The notes beneath the pieces are model-generated. The model worked only from the letters and a program-made list of their open reading frames with translations. It ran no database searches and was not told the DNA's origin. Positions 24,701-39,318 of a stretch of DNA of 64,000 nt are shown in pieces. Position 1 is the first letter of the stretch. Each line of letters opens with the position of its first letter. This DNA is from Osedax frankpressi (taxonomy: Eukaryota; Annelida; Polychaeta; Sabellida; Siboglinidae): the NCBI GenBank assembly GCA_964035775.1, contig OZ038314.1:25141785-25205784 (forward strand), written 5' to 3'. The position numbers and the translations under genes were made by a program.

Positions 24701-27700
24701 TGTATGTAGTGACGTGTGTATGTAGTGAGGTGTGTATGTAGTGAGGTGTGTAGTTAGTGAGATGTGTAGTTAGTGAGGTGTGTATGTAGTGACGTGTGTA
24801 TGTAGTGAGGTGTGTATGTAGTGAGGTGTGTAGTTAGTGAGGTGTGTATGTAGTGAGGTGTGTATGTAGTGAGGTGTGTATGTAGTGACGTGTGTATGTA
24901 GTGACGTGTGTATGTAGTGAGGTGTGTAGTTAGTGAGATGTGTATGTAGTGATGTGTGTATGTAGTGAGGTGTGTAGTTAGTGACGTGTGTATGTAGTGA
25001 CGTGTGTATGTAGTGAGATTTGTATGTAGTGAGGTGTGTATGTAGTGAGGTGTGTATGTAGTGAGGTGTGTATGTAGTGAGATGTGTATGTAGTGAGGTG
25101 TGTATGTAGTGAGATGTGTATGTAGTGAGGTGTGTATGTAGTGAGGTGTGTAGTTAGTGAGGTGTGTATGTAGTGAGGTGTGTATGTAGTGAGGTGTGTA
25201 TGTAGTGAGGTGTGTATGTAGTGACGTGTGTATGTAGTGAGGTGTGTATGTAGTGAGGTGTGTATATAGTGACGTGTGTATGTAGTGAGGTGTGTATGTA
25301 GTGAGGTGTGTAGTTAGTGAGGTGTGTATGTAGTGAGGTGTGTATGTAGTGAGATGTGTATGTAGTGAGGTGTGTAGTTAGTGAGGTGTGTATGTAGTGA
25401 GGTGTGTATGTAGTGAGATGTGTAGTTAGTGAGATGTGTATGTAGTGAGGTGTGTATGTAGTGACGTGTGTATGTAGTGACGTGTGTATGTAGTGAGGTG
25501 TGTATGTAGTGAGGTGTGTATATAGTGACGTGTGTATGTAGTGAGGTGTGTATGTAGTGAGGTGTGTAGTTAGTGAGGTGTGTATGTAGTGAGGTGTGTA
25601 TGTAGTGAGATGTGTATGTAGTGAGGTGTGTAGTTAGTGAGGTGTGTATGTAGTGAGGTGTGTATGTAGTGAGATGTGTAGTTAGTGAGATGTGTATGTA
25701 GTGAGGTGTGTATGTAGTGACGTGTGTATGTAGTGACGTGTGTATGTAGTGAGGTGTGTATGTAGTGAGATGTGTATGTAGTGAGGTGTGTATGTAGTGA
25801 GGTGTGTATGTAGTGAGGTGTGTATGTAGTGACGTGTGTATGTAGTGAGGTGTGTAGTTAGTGAGGTGTGTATGTAGTGAGGTGTGTATGTAGTGAGGTG
25901 TGTAGTTAGTGAGGTGTGTATGTAGTGACGTGTGTATGTAGTGACGTGTGTATGTAGTGAGGTGTGTATGTAGTGAGATGTGTAGTTAGTGAGATGTGTA
26001 TGTAGTGAGGTGTGTATGTAGTGACGTGTGTAGTTAGTGAGGTGTGTATGTAGTGACGTGTGTATGTAGTGAGGTGTGTATGTAGTGAGGTGTGTATGTA
26101 GTGACGTGTGTATGTAGTGAGGTGTGTAGTTAGTGAGGTGTGTATGTAGTGAGGTGTGTATGTAGTGAGGTGTGTAGTTAGTGAGGTGTGTATGTAGTGA
26201 CGTGTGTATGTAGTGAGGTGTGTATGTAGTGAGGTGTGTAGTTAGTGAGGTGTGTAGTTAGTGAGGTGTGTATGTAGTGAGGTGTGTATGTAGTGAGGTG
26301 TGTATAGAGTGAGGTGTGTATGTAGTGAGGTGTGTATGTAGTGAGGTGTGTATGTAGTGACGTGTGTATGTAGTGAGGTGTGTATGTAGTGACGTGTGTA
26401 TGTAGTGAGGTGTGTATGTAGTGAGGTGTGTATGTAGTGAGATGTGTAGTTAGTGAGGTGTGTATGTAGTGAGATGTGTAGTGAGGTGTGTAGTTAGTGA
26501 GGTGTGTAGTTAGTGAGGTGTGTAGTTAGTGAGGTGTGTATGTAGTGAGGTGTGTATGTAGTGAGGTGTGTATGTAGTGAGATGTGTATGTAGTGAGGTG
26601 TGTATGTAGTGACGTGTGTATGTAGTGAGGTGTGTATGTAGTGACGTGTGTATGTAGTGAGGTGTGTATGTAGTGAGGTGTGTATGTAGTGACGTGTGTA
26701 GTGAGGTGTGTAGTTAGTGAGGTGTGTATGTAGTGACGTGTGTATGTAGTGACGTGTGTATGTAGTGAGGTGTGTATGTAGTGAGGTGTGTAGTTAGTGA
26801 GATGTGTAGTTAGTGAGGTGTGTATGTAGTGACGTGTGTATGTAGTGAGGTGTGTATGTAGTGAGGTGTGTATGTAGTGAGGTGTGTATATAGTGAGGTG
26901 TGTAGTTAGTGAGGTGTGTATGTAGTGAGATGTGTAGTTAGTGAGGTGTGTATGTAGTGAGGTGTGTATGTAGTGAGGTGTGTATGTAGTGAGGTGTGTA
27001 TGTAGTGAGGTGTGTATGTAGTGAGGTGTGTATGTAGTGAGATGTGTATGTAGTGACGTGTGTAGTGAGGTGTGTATGTAGTGAGGTGTGTATGTAGTGA
27101 GGTGTGTAGTTAGTGAGGTGTGTATGTAGTGAGGTGTGTATGTAGTGACGTGTGTATGTAGTGACGTGTGTATGTAGTGAGATGTGTATGTAGTGACGTG
27201 TGTATGTAGTGACGTGTGTATGTAGTGAGGTGTGTATGTAGTGAGGTGTGTAGTTAGTGAGGTGTGTATGTAGTGAGGTGTGTATGTAGTGAGATGTGTA
27301 GTTAGTGACGTGTGTATGTAGTGAGGTGTGTATGTAGTGAGGTGTGTAGTTAGTGAGGTGTGTATGTAGTGAGGTGTGTATGTAGTGAGGTGTGTATGTA
27401 GTGAGGTGTGTATGTAGTGAGATGTGTATGTAGTGAGGTGTGTATGTAGTGAGGTGTGTATGTAGTGAGGTGTGTATGTAGTGAGGTGTGTATGTAGTGA
27501 GGTGTGTATGTAGTTAGGTGTGTAGTTAGTGAGATGTGTATGTAGTGAGGTGTGTATGTAGTGACGTGTGTATGTAGTGAGGTGTGTAGTTAGTGAGGTG
27601 TGTATGTAGTGAGGTGTGTATGTAGTGAGGTGTGTAGTTAGTGAGGTGTGTATGTAGTGAGGTGTGTATGTAGTGACGTGTGTATGTAGTGACGTGTGTA

Positions 27701-30700
27701 TGTAGTGACGTGTGTATGTAGTGAGGTGTGTAGTTAGTGAGGTGTGTATGTAGTGAGGTGTGTATGTAGTGAGATGTGTAGTTAGTGACGTGTGTATGTA
27801 GTGAGGTGTGTATGTAGTGAGGTGTGTAGTTAGTGAGGTGTGTATGTAGTGAGGTGTGTATGTAGTGAGGTGTGTATGTAGTGAGGTGTGTATGTAGTGA
27901 GATGTGTATGTAGTGAGGTGTGTATGTAGTGAGGTGTGTATGTAGTGACGTGTGTATGTAGTGAGGTGTGTAGTTAGTGAGGTGTGTATGTAGTGAGGTG
28001 TGTAGTTAGTGAGGTGTGTATGTAGTGAGGTGTGTATGTAGTGAGGTGTGTATGTAGTGAGGTGTGTATGTAGTGATGTGTGTATGTAGTGAGGTGTGTA
28101 TGTAGTGAGGTGTGTATGTAGTGAGGTGTGTAGTTAGTGAGGTGTGTATGTAGTGAGGTGTGTATGTAGTGACGTGTGTATGTAGTGACGTGTGTATGTA
28201 GTGAGGTGTGTATGTAGTGAGGTGTGTATGTAGTGAGGTGTGTATGTAGTTAGGTGTGTAGTTAGTGAGATGTGTATGTAGTGAGGTGTGTATGTAGTGA
28301 CGTGTGTATGTAGTGAGGTGTGTAGTTAGTGAGGTGTGTATGTAGTGAGGTGTGTATGTAGTGAGGTGTGTAGTTAGTGAGGTGTGTATGTAGTGAGGTG
28401 TGTATGTAGTGACGTGTGTATGTAGTGACGTGTGTATGTAGTGACGTGTGTATGTAGTGAGGTGTGTATGTAGTGAGATGTGTATGTAGTGAGGTGTGTA
28501 TGTAGTGAGGTGTGTATGTAGTGACGTGTGTATGTAGTGAGGTGTGTAGTTAGTGAGGTGTGTAGTTAGTGAGGTGTGTATGTAGTGAGATGTGTATGTA
28601 GTGAGGTGTGTATGTAGTGAGGTGTGTATGTAGTGAGGTGTGTATGTAGTGAGGTGTGTATGTAGTGAGGTGTGTATGTAGTGAGGTGTGTATGTAGTGA
28701 CGTGTGTATGTAGTGACGTGTGTATGTAGTGACGTGTGTATGTAGTGAGGTGTGTAGTTAGTGAGGTGTGTATGTAGTGAGGTGTGTATGTAGTGAGGTG
28801 TGTATGTAGTGAGGTGTGTATGTAGTGAGGTGTGTATGTAGTGAGATGTGTATGTAGTGAGGTGTGTATGTAGTGAGGTGTGTATGTAGTGAGGTGTGTA
28901 TGTAGTGAGGTGTGTAGTTAGTGAGGTGTGTATGTAGTGAGGTGTGTAGTTAGTGAGGTGTGTATGTAGTGAGGTGTGTATGTAGTGAGGTGTGTAGTTA
29001 GTGACGTGTGTATGTAGTGAGGTGTGTATGTAGTGAGGTGTGTATGTAGTGAGATGTGTATGTAGTGAGGTGTGTATGTAGTGAGATGTGTAGTTAGTGA
29101 GATGTGTATGTAGTGAGGTGTGTATGTAGTGAGGTGTGTATGTAGTGAGGTGTGTATGTAGTGAGGTGTGTATGTAGTGAGGTGTGTAGTTAGTGAGGTG
29201 TGTATGTAGTGACGTGTGTATGTAGTGAGGTGTGTAGTTAGTGAGGTGTGTATGTTGTGATGTGTGTAGTTAGTGAGGTGTGTATGTAGGGAGGTGTGAA
29301 TGTAGTGAGATGTGTATGTAGTGAGGTGTGTATGTAGTGAGGTGTGTAGTTAGTGATATGTGTAGTTAGTGAGGTGTGTATGTAGTGACGTGTGTATGTA
29401 GTGAGGTGTGTAGTTAGTGAGGTGTGTATGTAGTGACGTATGTATGTAGTGAGGTGTGTATGTAGTGAGGTGTGTATGTAGTGAGGTGTGTATGTAGTGA
29501 GGTGTGAATGTAGTGAGGTGTGTATGTAGTGAGGTGTGTATGTAGTGAGGTATGTAGGTAGTGAGGTGTGTATGTAGTGAGGTGTGAATGTAGTGAGGTG
29601 TGTATGTAGTGAGGTGTGTATGTAGTGAGGTGTGTAGTTAGTGAGGTGTGTATGTAGTGACGTGTGTATGTAGTGACGTGTGTATGTAGTGAGGTGTGTA
29701 TGTAGTGAGATGTGTAGTTAGTGAGATGTGTAGTTAGTGAGGTGTGTATGTAGTGACGTGTGTATGTAGTGAGGTGTGTATGTAGTGAGGTGTGTAGTTA
29801 GTGAGGTGTGTAGTTAGTGAGGTGTGTATGTAGTGACGTGTGTATGTAGTGACGTGTGTATGTAGTGACGTGTGTAGTTAGTGAGGTGTGTAGTTAGTGA
29901 TGTGTGTATGTAGTGAGGTGTGTAGTTAGTGAGGTGTGTATGTAGTGAGGTGTGTATGTAGTGACGTGTTTAGGTAGTGAGGTGTGTAGTTAGTGAGGTG
30001 TGTATGTAGTGACGTGTGTAGTTAGTGATGTGTGTATGTAGTGAGATGTGTATGTAGTGAGGTGTGTATGTAGTGAGGTGTGTATGTAGTGAGGTGTGTA
30101 TGTAGTGAGGTGTGTAGTTAGTGAGGTGTGTATGTAGTGACGTGTGTAGTTAGTGATGTGTGTATGTAGTGAGGTATGTAGTTAGTGAGGTGTGTATGTA
30201 GTGAGGTGTGTATGTAGTTAGGTGTGTAGTTAGTGAGGTGTGTAGTTAGTGAGGTGTGTAGTTAGTGAGGTGTGTATGTAGTGAGATGTGTAGTTAGTGA
30301 GGTGTGTATGTAGTGAGGTGTGTATGTAGTGACGTGTGTATGTAGTGAGGTGTGTATGTAGTGAGGTGTGTATGTAGTGAGGTGTGTATGTAGTGAGGTG
30401 TGTATGTAGTGACGTGTGTATGTAGTGAGGTGTGTATGTAGTGAGGTGTGTATGTAGTGAGGTGTGTATGTAGTGAGGTGTGTATATAGTGAGGTGTGTA
30501 TGTAGTGAGGTGTGTAGTTAGTGAGGTGTGTATGTAGTGACGTGTGTAGTTAGTGATGTGTGTATGTAGTGAGGTGTGTAGTTAGTGAGGTGTGTATGTA
30601 GTGACGTGTGTATGTAGTGAGGTGTGTATGTAGTGAGGTGTGTATGTAGTGAGGTGTGTATGTAGTGAGGTGTGTATGTAGTGAGGTGTGTATATAGTGA

Positions 30701-32163
30701 GGTGTGTATGTAGTGAGGTGTGTAGTTAGTGAGGTGTGTATGTAGTGACGTGTGTATGTAGTGACGTGTGTAGTTAGTGATGTGTGTATGTAGTGAGGTG
30801 TGTAGTTAGTGAGGTGTGTATGTAGTGACGTGTGTATGTAGTGAGGTGTGTATGTAGTGAGGTGTGTATGTAGTGAGGTGTGTATGTAGTGACGTGTGTA
30901 TGTAGTGAGGTGTGTATGTAGTGAGGTGTGTATGTAGTGAGGTGTGTATGTAGTGAGGTGTGTATGTAGTGAGGTGTGTATGTAGTGAGATGTGTATGTA
31001 GTGAGGTGTGTAGTTAGTGATGTGTGTATGTAGTGAGGTGTGTAGTTAGTGAGGTGTGTATGTAGTGAGGTGTGTATGTATTGAGGTGTGTATGTAGTGA
31101 GGTGTGTATGTAGTGAGGTGTGTATGTAGTGAGGTGTGTATGTAGTGAGGTGTGTATGTAGTGAGGTGTGTATGTAGTGAGATGTGTATGAGGTGAGGTG
31201 TGTATGTAGTGAGGTGTGTATGTAGTGAGGTGTGTATGTAGTGAGGTGTGTATGTAGTGAGGTGTGTATGTAGTGAGGTGTGTATGTAGTGAGGTGTGTA
31301 TGTAGTGAGGTGTGTATGTAGTGAGGTGTGTATGTAGTGAGGTGTGTATGTAGTGAGGTGTGTATGTAGTGAGGTGTGTAGTTAGTGAGGTGTGTATGTA
31401 GTGAGGTGTGTAGTTAGTGAGGTGTGTATGTAGTGAGATGTGTATGTAGTGAGGTGTGTATGTAGTGGCATGTGTAGTTAGTGAGGTGTGTAGTTAGTGA
31501 CGTGTGTATGTAGTGACGTGTGTATGTAGTGAGGTGTGTATGTAGTGAGGTGTGTAGTTAGTGAGGTGTGTATGTAGTGAGATGTGTATGTAGTGAGATG
31601 TGTATGTAGTGAGATGTGTATGTAGTGAGGTGTGTATGTAGTGAGGTGTGTATGTAGTGACGTGTGTATGTAGTGAGGTGTGTATGTAGTGAGGTGTGTA
31701 TGTAGTGAGGTGTGTATGTAGTGAGGTGTGTATGTAGTGAGGTGTGTATGTAGTGAGGTGTGTAGTTAGTGACGTGTGTATGTAGTGAGATGTGTATGTA
31801 GTGAGGTGTGTATGTAGTGAGGTGTGTATGTAGTGAGGTGTGTATGTAGTGAGGTGTGTATGTAGTGAGGTGTGTATGTAGTGAGGTGTGTATGTAGTGA
31901 GGTGTGTAGTTAGTGAGGTGTGTATGTAGTGAGGTGTGTATGTAGTGAGGTGTGTATGTAGTGAGGTGTGTAGTTAGTGAGGTGTGTATGTAGTGAGGTG
32001 TGTATGTAGTGAGATGTGTATGTAGTGAGGTGTGTATGTAGTGACGTGTGTATGTAGTGACGTGTGTAGTTAGTGAGGTGTGTATGTAGTGACGTGTGTA
32101 TGTATTGACGTGTGTATGTAGTGAGGTGGGTATGTATTGAGGTGTGTATGTAGTGAGGTGTGA
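18752..32163. repeat. 13.4-kb satellite of a 16-bp unit
   Basis: About 838 tandem copies of GTGAGGTGTGTATGTA with almost perfect register. Variation is concentrated at a few sites. GTGAC and GTGAT variants replace GTGAG, GATG replaces GGTG, TATATA replaces TATGTA, and TAGTTA or TAGGTA replaces TATGTA. A few units are shortened by one to four bases. Multi-unit blocks recur: a 256-bp (16-unit) block at 25263 and 25519, and a 480-bp (30-unit) block at 27241 and 27721, identical over at least 70 bases. The + strand is nearly free of C apart from the GTGAC variant. Both edges are abrupt. No insertion of another element was seen. Frames in it (for example minus strand near 31910-32212) are artefacts. 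Confidence 0.98.
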
Positions 32164-32650
32164 TATATCTCACATCGGTTACACAAGGATGTTTTGTTTG
32201 ATGGTTTGACAATGGTATTCAGTAACATATGTTCATCATATTTGTTAACAAATTGACAAAGTGGTCGAAATATTTGATATTACCTAACGAAATCTATAGA
32301 CGATAACTTTGATCTACTTAATTATGAATTATTATAAATCCTAATAATAGCAATTTCATGTATTTCAATGACATAACCATACCTAAACAATTATCAATAT
32401 TATAATCGCAGAGGTCCTTGTACTGAGTACAGTGTACTCCGCAAGTCGGTACTTCCCTCCAACGAATACTAACACCAAATTCGGGTACACCCTAAATCAA
32501 AACTAACTGAAAAGGGAAAACACCGATATTATGGTAACGGTTAATTAGATGATTACTATAGTACGATAGACATGTCTTAGTAAACGCAGTTTAATGTGAG
32601 CTACGTATGGAGAGAATATGTATCTGTCCATGGACCGAAGAATATACGCT

Positions 32651-32704
<54 letters not shown>

Positions 32705-35555
32705 AGGTGTTAAATATTGCACCCAGCTACCCTGGTGTCGTATTTAAGAACTACGCTTATAACGGGGCATTGCCCTATTTAGGAGCAACACAAATACATT
32801 TAACTTGTTAACATATACATTACAAAACTGCGATAGCTTATTTAATACATGCTCACTTATACTGCATATATTCCATGACATTAATTCAATGATATATATT
32901 TTATTTTATACTTTGAAGAATAGAAAAATAATATAATTCCTAAATATAAACCTTAAATGCCATATTTAAGTATATTAGAATATAATACATGATTTCAATG
33001 TTTATAAATAAAATGTGTTATAAATAAATGAAATATTCGCAAGTTTATATTTTTCATAAAGTACTGTAGTAATTTATAAAACTTTCTTTAATTATTTTAA
33101 TAATAAGTATTAGTATACCGTTACATTAATAGTACATTCTAAAAATTGATAAATTTTAAATATATTATATTATTAATTATTACAATTCTAACGATCCAGT
33201 AACTATATCTGCAGCATCTTCAATACATATTGTACCATTGTACATTGTTTATTATATATTGCACAATGTACATTATACATTATTAATTAAACGACATAGA
33301 CCCTAAGATGTAGCAACATGGTGTAATACAATACATTAATATATAACATATAATCTACGTCATAGATATAGATTGTATATATATTACATCTCACGTGATA
33401 AATACATTTGTAATTAATAATAAAAATATTTATCATAATTTATATTATGCAATGACATCATTGCCGTATCCTATAGAACCTGTGCCCCAATGGAACCTTC
33501 ACGTGACATTTTCCATAATCTTTGCAAACATATTTAAAATAATTATATAATAATATAGCTTAATTACGTAATGATTAGTAATAATAGCAGCTATTATCAT
33601 ATGCTATAATATATGTTTTCTATAATATTAAAAAATATCATTTTCAAATTCTTAAATGTAGGCGTATTAATCAAAATCTGGAATTTTAACCAGGGCGTGG
33701 TTACACAAATTGAAATTTATAAATATATTTCAATATTCAGAATACTATAACTACTAATATGATATTAAAAGAGAATGTATTTAAATATGTTTTATAAAAT
33801 ATTGTATTTATATCGGTTTATAATCTCCGGTTGTCCTGAACTATATTTTATTTATTTCACTTACGCAGAAAGTAAAAACGGCTTAATTAATTTACATAAT
33901 TACTATTATACACTACCGAGGATATAATATGCATACAATCTCTTGCATGGCTAGATATGTTATATATATATAAAATTTAATCGGAGTAAGTACTTCCGTT
34001 ATCTAAAATCTACTCTAAAGTAGTCGCTATAGCACTGTAGGCCGAGAACGATTTATTCTCAATATATTATCTGAAATTATATTTAATAATTTAATAGTAT
34101 ACCATTACAATAGTAACTATACAAAAAGTAGTATTTAAATATGTGCATATAAATTCTAAATAGATTATGTATCCACTTTAAAATAGAAATTTAAATTATA
34201 TATATATAAATATATATAAAATTCTAATTATTATCTTTAAATATATTTATATATTTAAATATATTTATAATTTAAAATTCAATATTTATATTTCTTTGAT
34301 TGGCATGTTTATTTAACAACTATTTGACAGATACGGAATATCCCTATAAGAATTTATTTTAATCGGTATAATTGATAATATTTGGATTAGTTGTATTATT
34401 AGTTAAACATTTAATATCTATAAAATAATTTATTCGTATGTATTTTAATCATATTAAGTATATTCCTATTGATTTGAAATTAATCAAAATTGATTTATTG
34501 TTAAACAAAACATTAAAATATCTTATTATATGTGTAGGTTCCATTCTTGCGTCATGTGCAATGTTGTCATCTATGCAATTGTGTCATATTATACCTATAT
34601 ATTGGATATTGCAATGAATGTCGGTATTTTTCGAATTCCATATAAATGTCATGAAATATAAATTTACATTTATTTATATATGAAATATAGTTGTATATGA
34701 ATTATATTAATAATTTTAAAAGTTTAATAAGTATTTAGATATATCATATATTATCACATACTTTCAATAAATAAATTCTAATTTCGTATATTCTATTTGT
34801 CAATCATAACTAAAGTACTACCATATTTGATTCCTATTTTGATTCAATTATTTTAAATTACATTTGATAACTATGAATTTAGGATTGTTATTGAGTATAA
34901 GTTTAAATTAAAAAATATATATATACAAATTATTATTAATAATGCCAGATTTGCATTATAAAATATACATATATAATTAATTATTAGTAAACGAGATATA
35001 ATAAGAATTGATATAACATATTTATGTATAATAATTTATTATATAATATAACTAATAATCATTTATATTATGTATTATAATTATAGTTTAGTGTATATTT
35101 AGTAACTGTGTATACACATTATTATTATAAAAAACACATGTAATTATTTTGAATTTAATATTAGACATGCCTATATTTATTATTAAGTTCACGCCTATTT
35201 TTCCTTTTTTCAGGCCCAAGAAACTTTATAACAATGAAATATTACAGAAAAATATATTAAAGTCACATCCGATTTATATAATTATTTATAAAACTTTATC
35301 AATTGTAATATAATTTTAATAAGTGTTTTCGTCAAATTTACAAAGAAAATAAAAGAGGTCATAATCACCAAATTGCATAAATGACAAAATTGCATATGAC
35401 ACTAACACAGGTACCATATTAATCATCGCAATTTTTATTCATTTATTAATGGCGTAGATCAGTCTTTTCATTTCTCCGCAGTATTTTTCGATATTTAAAA
35501 TTAAGATAAAAATGCATATTCTACATGTCACAGTTTGCAGTTTAGAAAAATACTG
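32164..35555. other. Satellite right flank and AT-rich sequence
   Basis: 32164-32650 and 32700-32800 are less AT-rich unique sequence flanking a pure TA tract at about 32656-32702. I tested 32405-32540 on the minus strand as an exon (it follows TTTTCAG), but all frames close early. 33660-33710 has a GGGCGTGGTT word related to the 10-12 kb repeats. The rest is AT-rich, with no gene seen. Confidence 0.5.
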
Positions 35556-35612
35556 TATCATTAATATCATTAATATCATTAATATCATTAATATCATTAA
35601 TATCATTAATAT
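35556..35612. repeat. 9-bp array ATTAATATC
   Basis: About six perfect tandem copies of ATTAATATC within AT-rich DNA. No coding context. Confidence 0.9.
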
Positions 35613-35985
35613 CATGTATCAGGTGCATCATAAATATTATTATTAATTAATTATTTCAATACTTAATAATTATAATATTTGATTTATATTAAACAAAGTA
35701 AGACTACTGATTAACTATTCATCAATTAACTTCTTAATTCTTATAAAGTTAACGTGTCCAATTAATTGTTATAATAATATCGTATTACTCGTAATTTCTG
35801 TGCATTTTTGTAATTATTTATGGATTATATTGTTAAATCAAGAAAAAAAGATGTATTGTAATAAATGATATATATATTGTTTTTATGAACATTTATAGAA
35901 TTTTCAATATTTTACATTTACAATATTCACATTTTACATCGTGTCTTTTTATCCCCCCATGTAAGTCTTAATATTTACTATATCT

Positions 35986-36020
35986 ATAACATCTACATAA
36001 TATGCTTATGTAGATGTTAT
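35986..36020. repeat. 15-bp hairpin
   Basis: ATAACATCTACATAA (35986-36000) and its exact reverse complement (36006-36020) flank a 5-base loop TATGC. Confidence 0.85.
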
Positions 36021-36132
36021 TAATATGATATTGATATTAATATTAATATGATATTAATTTATTATTTAATGATTTCTCAATTATGGTAACAGTCAAAATT
36101 ACATTATAAACTAAGTATATAGTTATATATAG

Positions 36133-36209
<77 letters not shown>

Positions 36210-36572
36210 TCTGTTTCTCATATTGTGTAGTTGTGTTTTCTCACTATGAGATAACTACTTTTCATACCAATAGGATATCCGACAAAGCTTATACTAAATA
36301 TTGCTGATTCTCTATCTAGTTATATATATAGAGGTATGATGAGGTGTAATATCTCTATTTATCCGATTGGATGCACAGTTTAACACATTAAAGACCTCCT
36401 ACTTATTTGATTTCTTCTAATAACATATATACATATTTTTAATATACGTTTTTCTTTAATTCTTACATACCATATTTTATAAGTTAATAAACATATTTAT
36501 TACTTTTAATGTTTTATATATTTACATCATATTATATATAGCAATACATATCTTATTCGTGTATTACACTTA

Positions 36573-36635
<63 letters not shown>

Positions 36636-39279
36636 ATACATATTTCATTGATTTACTTATTTATATCATATTTTAATTCTTAATATTCTATATATCTTGC
36701 TCATTTACTACTTTCAATTTATTTATCATAATAATAATTAACACCGGTGTATGTACTAGACATGTGTACATCTCCATACGACATGAAGACGGAGGAGCCA
36801 TGACAACATTCAAGAAATCATCACAACATTCTTATATGTTTCATGGTACATATTACTTTGATGATTTGTTATTTTAAACTATCATTTTATCAATGATAAT
36901 TCACTATCTTAATATTTACATTTATATTTTATTTGCTGTTTCTGAAATTAATTTGTATTGATTATTTATATTAAATAATAATATATTATATTTGATTAAT
37001 ATAGATAATCCATTACTATGCAATATAAGTGTACGGCTGTTGAGTATCAAATTATATAGATAATTAAATATAGAATCTATCAAATTATCAGATAACTCAT
37101 AGATGTTATAATTAAGATATAATGGCATTAAGACAATGTTCGATGTAAAATTAACTTACATGGAAACAATAGTAGCATTAGACATCCATTGTTCCCCGTC
37201 TTATCTACGAGTAAATTTGTAGAGAATTATACTATATGGGCAGTATTCACCGATGCAGTTAATATACACTATATATATATATAATTTATATATATATAGT
37301 ATATATTATAGTATATAATATATATTATATATATATATATAATATAGTAATTATACAATCATATTAAGGATACTTATTTCGCATTGATACTTGATGTTAA
37401 TCATATAACTGAACAAAAAATAATATTAATTGTTATAACATATACTATACATTATATAATATATATGCTAAGAAATTTCGCATTTTTGTTAAACAAGTCC
37501 ATTATAAAATAACTATAATTAAATATTAGCATACCTTATATTTGGTTATTATTACATAATTTAATAATGTAAAATATATGAATTAAAAATACTAAATAAA
37601 TATAATATATATATATATATATATCGATATTTCAAGATTGGAGATATTAAATATATATCTAGTTAACAATAATTACCAATTGCTAAGAAACTAAGTCAAC
37701 TATAGTATATCTATAAAATTATTATAATGTTTTATAGTAATCAATATTTAATTAAAAAAAATATTAAAGCCGGCTTTCTATGAGTCGATTTTTTCTAGAA
37801 AACCCTTTCAATTTTCAAAAGGGTTTTTAAGGGTTTTAATCTACTTTAAAACCTTCTAACAGTTGTAGTGTTTTTAAAAATTGTTAAAATAATTAAAATA
37901 ATAAACATTATAAAAAGGGTTTTCCAACTCATTCATTATTGAAATACTATTTTATATTAATTATATATTTATGAATTATTTTTCTATATTCTATAAAAAA
38001 ATAAAATGTGTAATAGTTGACAAATTTTTAGGGTACGGAAGAAACAAAAACGCTTGCTATTTGTATTGTACTCTAATTAGGGTACATGATTAAATAATTA
38101 ATAAGGGTATTAAATTATTCATTTCTAGGGTACACCAATACTATATGTTAAGGTACAAGAGAATGCACAATTGTTTTGTGTACCCTAATATTAAATTCAT
38201 TGTATATACGTTGATAATACGCAAATGTATATAATAAATAAATTTAAATAATTACAACTATAATTGGAATAAACAAAAAATATACCATTTTTGTATTTTT
38301 ATTACGTGCGTTGTGTTAAAGTACGTGTTCTGTTTATTGTAAAGTTTGTAACTTATTTGATAATATTCATTGATACAACATATAATTCATTTGTTAGTAT
38401 TACATATATATGTGATGCTGAATAATATATTACTTATTATATTAAACAATAAGTATATTAGATATACTATAATATACCTTGTATTATATAATTAATTTAT
38501 ATATAAAGTATAAATATAAGTATACTTAATAAATAAATAACATCACATACATTATAGTATATAATATAGTATATAATATTATTATAATAATTTTAATAAT
38601 ATTAATAATAATTAATAATAATTAATAACTACCGCCTCTAGAGGATAGTATATAAGGGAAACTTCACACCTCTAACTCTCTATCTCCATATTCATATCCC
38701 TCTTCTTCTTCCTCTACCTCTTCCACTTCCACTCACTCTTCCACTCTCTCCCCTCCCCATAATTATTTAATAATAAAAAAATATAACAAATATGAATATA
38801 ATTTAACTGCAATTACTCGAGATAATTGATATAACATAATCATATCTAATTACAAATAAAATTTGTAAACAACTAATGAGATTATTACAATAAGAAAAAT
38901 GCATATAGTTATAATATTTTATAATATTATATTATACACTAATATATATAAATTCATATTTTTATAAATATATGATTTTTATTATCTATATTCGTTAAAA
39001 CAGATATGATATGATCCAGAATTCTACTAATATTAAAAAAATAAATGATAAGTAATTGTAAAGTAATTGAATATATTGAGAATATATCGGAATTAGGTTT
39101 GTTATATATATATATATATATATATATTACATATATATATAAACAATTATTTTACTTAAATATTTTTACATTTAAAAATGTTATTTAATCTTTTTTAATA
39201 TCGATGGATATATAATATTATGATAGTAATTAATTTATATATTTAATAGATAAACAATATTTATAATATATCATATATA

Positions 39280-39318
<39 letters not shown>

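Noticed and set aside
18752-32163. Telomeric repeat or CRISPR array
   Set aside because: The 16-bp unit is not a telomeric motif. There are no spacers between units, and the context is eukaryotic.
31910-32212. 100-residue THYIH repeat frame
   Set aside because: Right edge of the 16-bp satellite read in one frame.
32405-32540. Minus-strand exon after TTTTCAG
   Set aside because: All three frames close within a few codons.
36922-37128. 68-residue minus-strand frame
   Set aside because: Composition is fully explained by AT content (I, L, N, Y), with no splice context or motif. A nearby GTAAGT on the minus strand was not enough to build an exon.
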